Shown piece after piece: positions 62,070 to 64,000 of a DNA stretch of 64,000 nucleotides. Location: assembly GCF_004000845.1 (NCBI RefSeq), contig NZ_BIMA01000012.1:35495-99494 (forward strand), given 5' to 3'. This stretch comes from Paenibacillus koleovorans NBRC 103111 (lineage in GTDB: Bacteria > Bacillota > Bacilli > Paenibacillales > NBRC-103111). The number at the start of each line of letters is the position of its first letter. The first letter of the stretch is position 1. The notes beneath the pieces are model-generated. The model did no database searches, was not told where the DNA came from, and was given only the letters and a program-made list of their open reading frames with translations. A program made the translations under genes and the position numbers.

Positions 62070-63452
62070 ATGAGCGGCAGCCGCAAGACATTCCGTTCCC
62101 GGCAGGGTGAGCTGCTGGATCGTTTGAGAGACGACATATTGTCCGGGCAATTGAAGGTCGGCGACTACTTGCCCTCGGAGAAGGCGATCGCCGAAGATTA
62201 CGGCATCAGCAACAAAACGGTGCGCAAGGTGCTGGACATTCTGGTCGCCGAGAAGCTGATCGAGAAGCTGCCGCGCGTCGGCAACATCGTGACCGGGCGC
62301 AGCAAGGAAGGCGTCGTGACGATCAAGCTGGGCTATCACGGCTCCACGCTGCACGAGACCGAGCTCAAGGAGCTGCTCGCTCTTTTCCACAAGGCGCATC
62401 CCAACATTGTGGTGCAGGACGTTGCGCTGCCGAACAACAGCCCTGAGACGCTGCAGCAATATATGGAGTACGGCATGTTCGACGTCATCACCCTGAGCGA
62501 TACGGAATTCCGCCATTTCAGGGAGAACGGAAGCCTCCATTTGCTGTCGCCGATGGGGGTCAACCCGCAGATCAATCCGTTTCTGAGCAGAGCGTTTACC
62601 GATCAAGAGACGCTGTACTTGCAGCCTTTCGTATACTCGCCGAACGTCGTCTGTTACAACCGCGATCATTTCGCCCAAGCCGGGCTGCTTGAGCCCGATA
62701 GTGGCTGGACATGGGAAGAGCTGTTCGAGATGAGCGACAAGCTGACGGTGCCGAATGAGAGGATCGGCTTTAATTTCAACGCCACCCACCGCAACCGGAT
62801 CAGCTTGATCCTGATGCAGGGCGGCTCCAAGTTCGAGCGCAACGCCGAAGGCAAGTATCGGCTGAACGGCTCGGGTATGATGGATTCGTTCCGATTCTAC
62901 CTGGACATTCTGTCGCAGCGCATCGCCCCGTTCATTCCGGGCGGCAGTTGGGAGTTCAGCTCCGAGGAGCTGTTCGCACAAGGCAAAGTGTCGATGATCA
63001 TCACGACCTATTTGAGCTTGAATCACCTTCGCAAGAGCAAAATCCATTACGAGCTGGCTCCGCTGCCGAGCCGCGACGGCAAATCCGTCACGCTGCTGAT
63101 CGCGCTCGCGTTGGCGGTGAACAAGCAGTCGGCGCACAAGGACGAGGCTTACAAGCTGGTGGAGTTTCTGACGTCGCCCGCCGCGCAGATGATCATCCGT
63201 CAGAAGACGCTCAGCATTCCCGCATTGAAGCCGGCGGCGGACTGGGTGGGCAAGGAGAGCTTGTACCGGCCGTCGCGCTATAACCTGTACCGCGAGATTG
63301 TGCCGACGTTCCGACTGGGCAGCGAGCTCGGCTTGTCGCAGGCGCAGTGGCAGACGTTCGTGCGCGAGGTGGCGCTGTACTGGGCCGGCCTCGAGCAGGA
63401 GGAAGTGTTCAGCGAGCGGCTGGAGCGGAAGTTTAACGAGATGAGCGTGTAG
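62070..63452 (+). CDS. GntR winged-helix fused to a solute-binding-protein domain
   Basis: 460 aa, cytoplasmic, without signal peptide. Residues 10-80 are a GntR winged helix (LLDRLRDDILSGQLKVGDYLPSEKAIAEDYGISNKTVRKVLDILVAEKLIEKLPRVGNIV). Residues 88-460 resemble a family-1 extracellular solute-binding protein of the type encoded upstream (VTIKLGYHGSTLHETELKELLALFHKAHPNIVVQDV, VVCYNRDHFAQAGLLEPDSGWTWEELFEMSDKL, LALAVNKQSAHKDEAYKLVEFLTSPAAQ). It is probably a one-component regulator that senses a sugar or sugar acid directly. It follows the dehydrogenase gene and has its own promoter. Confidence 0.92.
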   Translation: MSGSRKTFRSRQGELLDRLRDDILSGQLKVGDYLPSEKAIAEDYGISNKTVRKVLDILVAEKLIEKLPRVGNIVTGRSKEGVVTIKLGYHGSTLHETELKELLALFHKAHPNIVVQDVALPNNSPETLQQYMEYGMFDVITLSDTEFRHFRENGSLHLLSPMGVNPQINPFLSRAFTDQETLYLQPFVYSPNVVCYNRDHFAQAGLLEPDSGWTWEELFEMSDKLTVPNERIGFNFNATHRNRISLILMQGGSKFERNAEGKYRLNGSGMMDSFRFYLDILSQRIAPFIPGGSWEFSSEELFAQGKVSMIITTYLSLNHLRKSKIHYELAPLPSRDGKSVTLLIALALAVNKQSAHKDEAYKLVEFLTSPAAQMIIRQKTLSIPALKPAADWVGKESLYRPSRYNLYREIVPTFRLGSELGLSQAQWQTFVREVALYWAGLEQEEVFSERLERKFNEMSV

Positions 63453-63471
63453 AAGCTTGTTGAGTGGAGAG

Positions 63472-63497
63472 CAGTCCCTGGCGGGGCTGTTTTTTTT
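63472..63497 (+). terminator. Terminator after the GntR fusion gene
   Basis: CAGTCCC (63472-63478) pairs with GGGGCTG (63483-63489) over a short loop, followed by eight T residues. Confidence 0.85.
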
Positions 63498-64000
63498 GAC
63501 CTATAAGAAAGTTTACATCCGTTACTGTACTAAGCGTAAGGGGGTACGCTTGCTAAGCGCGGTAGGGTGAACCTGAACGATAACGTTACGCCATAACGCT
63601 ACCTTGCGGAAATGGGGGAGCCGCCGGGAAATACACTACGGGATACTGTATTTGAGTATTTGCCCCTGCTCTCCCCGGAAAGGCTGTTCCGGCCCTCTAA
63701 TATCGCCATGGCGTAACGCTAATTTGACTGAAACAGCGCCGGAACAGCGAAATAGCGGTATGCGGGAATATGCGGGAGCGTTATTTGTCTGAGGAGAGGA
63801 GCAGGTGCCTCTCTCAGAGTCCCCCAACCCAAGCGCCAACTATGAAAAAGGCAGTAACGCTCTAGTCCGACTTTTTCGGACTGCGTGTCAGGAGCGGAGG
63901 GAGGAGCGGTCTCTAGTCCGGATTTTCCCATTTGCAGAGCCATTTCCGTAGGTTCCCTCGGGAAAACGCCGCTCTAATTGGGTCGATTCGGACAACAGAG
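63498..64000. repeat. Repeat-rich intergenic end of the window
   Basis: No credible gene was found in these 503 bases. An 11-bp inverted repeat (CGTTACGCCAT 63584-63594, ATGGCGTAACG 63708-63718) flanks 113 bp. The hexamer AACGCT or its complement recurs four times (near 63595, 63716, 63777 and 63854). A palindrome AGTCCGACTTTTTCGGACT lies at 63864-63882, the inverted form of the element at 33343-33760, and a partial CTAGTCCGGATTTT at 63912-63925. The far end contains no gene start I can support. Confidence 0.7.

Noticed and set aside
1..64000. tRNA or rRNA genes
   Set aside because: No clover-leaf T-arm consensus or rRNA sequence was recognised while reading both strands; not excluded computationally.

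Overview
The window is GC-rich, densely coding chromosomal DNA from an endospore-forming, S-layer-bearing Firmicute, most likely Paenibacillaceae (Paenibacillus/Cohnella type). Support for this comes from a germinant-receptor operon (GerA/GerB/GerC type), a YyaC spore-protease homologue, SLH-anchored surface proteins, AraC-controlled sugar ABC transporters without their own ATPase, a T-box leader, a FapR-like operator, bacterial NO synthase oxygenase and AAGGAGG-type ribosome binding sites. These family assignments are recognised by eye; no search was run.

Layout. 1-2060: an accessory patch of small genes (two XRE-type HTH proteins, a small membrane protein, unknown proteins) resembling phage-derived material. 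2159-8296: a conserved unknown gene, then a minus-strand sugar-uptake operon (solute-binding lipoprotein, two permeases, Eis-like acetyltransferase) with a divergent AraC regulator. 8334-13804: T-box-controlled atypical seryl-tRNA synthetase, UvsE, FabI behind a candidate FapR box, a TauE/SafE-type exporter and an inositol-monophosphatase family protein. 13809-17506: ger operon whose first gene carries an in-frame TGA. 17605-21116: a two-gene heterodimeric ABC exporter. 21313-33279: housekeeping and accessory genes, including DUF3900, NO synthase, GNAT, lipoprotein serpin, SLH-CAP protein, a 59-aa basic protein, FAD oxidoreductase, LysM-3D protein, threonine-synthase-like enzyme and PanD. 33280-33936: a non-coding, repeat-rich gap.

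33937-42535: MFS transporter, alpha/beta hydrolase, MscL with a zinc-ribbon tail, an oxidoreductase/TIM-barrel pair, an AraC regulator, and a 2-hydroxyacid dehydrogenase translationally coupled to glycerate kinase. 42672-51123: a 1,874-residue SLH surface protein with RCC1-like repeats and seven 94-residue X2 repeats, divergent from a MalT-like LuxR regulator. 51188-57792: small proteins, YyaC and a surface-glycan-type cluster (GT2-like enzymes, GT-D, two GT11 paralogues). 58000-63452: esterase, orphan solute-binding lipoprotein, hydroxyacid dehydrogenase and a cytoplasmic GntR/solute-binding-protein fusion, with shared GGAACCA motifs at two promoters. 63453-64000: repeat-rich intergenic DNA.

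The observations most worth follow-up are the GntR/solute-binding fusion with its candidate operators, the dispersed AGTCCGA palindromes with a duplicated 70-bp unit, the nonsense-interrupted gerA, the mitochondrial-like SerRS under a T-box, the FapR box at fabI and the large RCC1/X2/SLH protein. I did not see a clearly new multigene defence or biosynthetic system.
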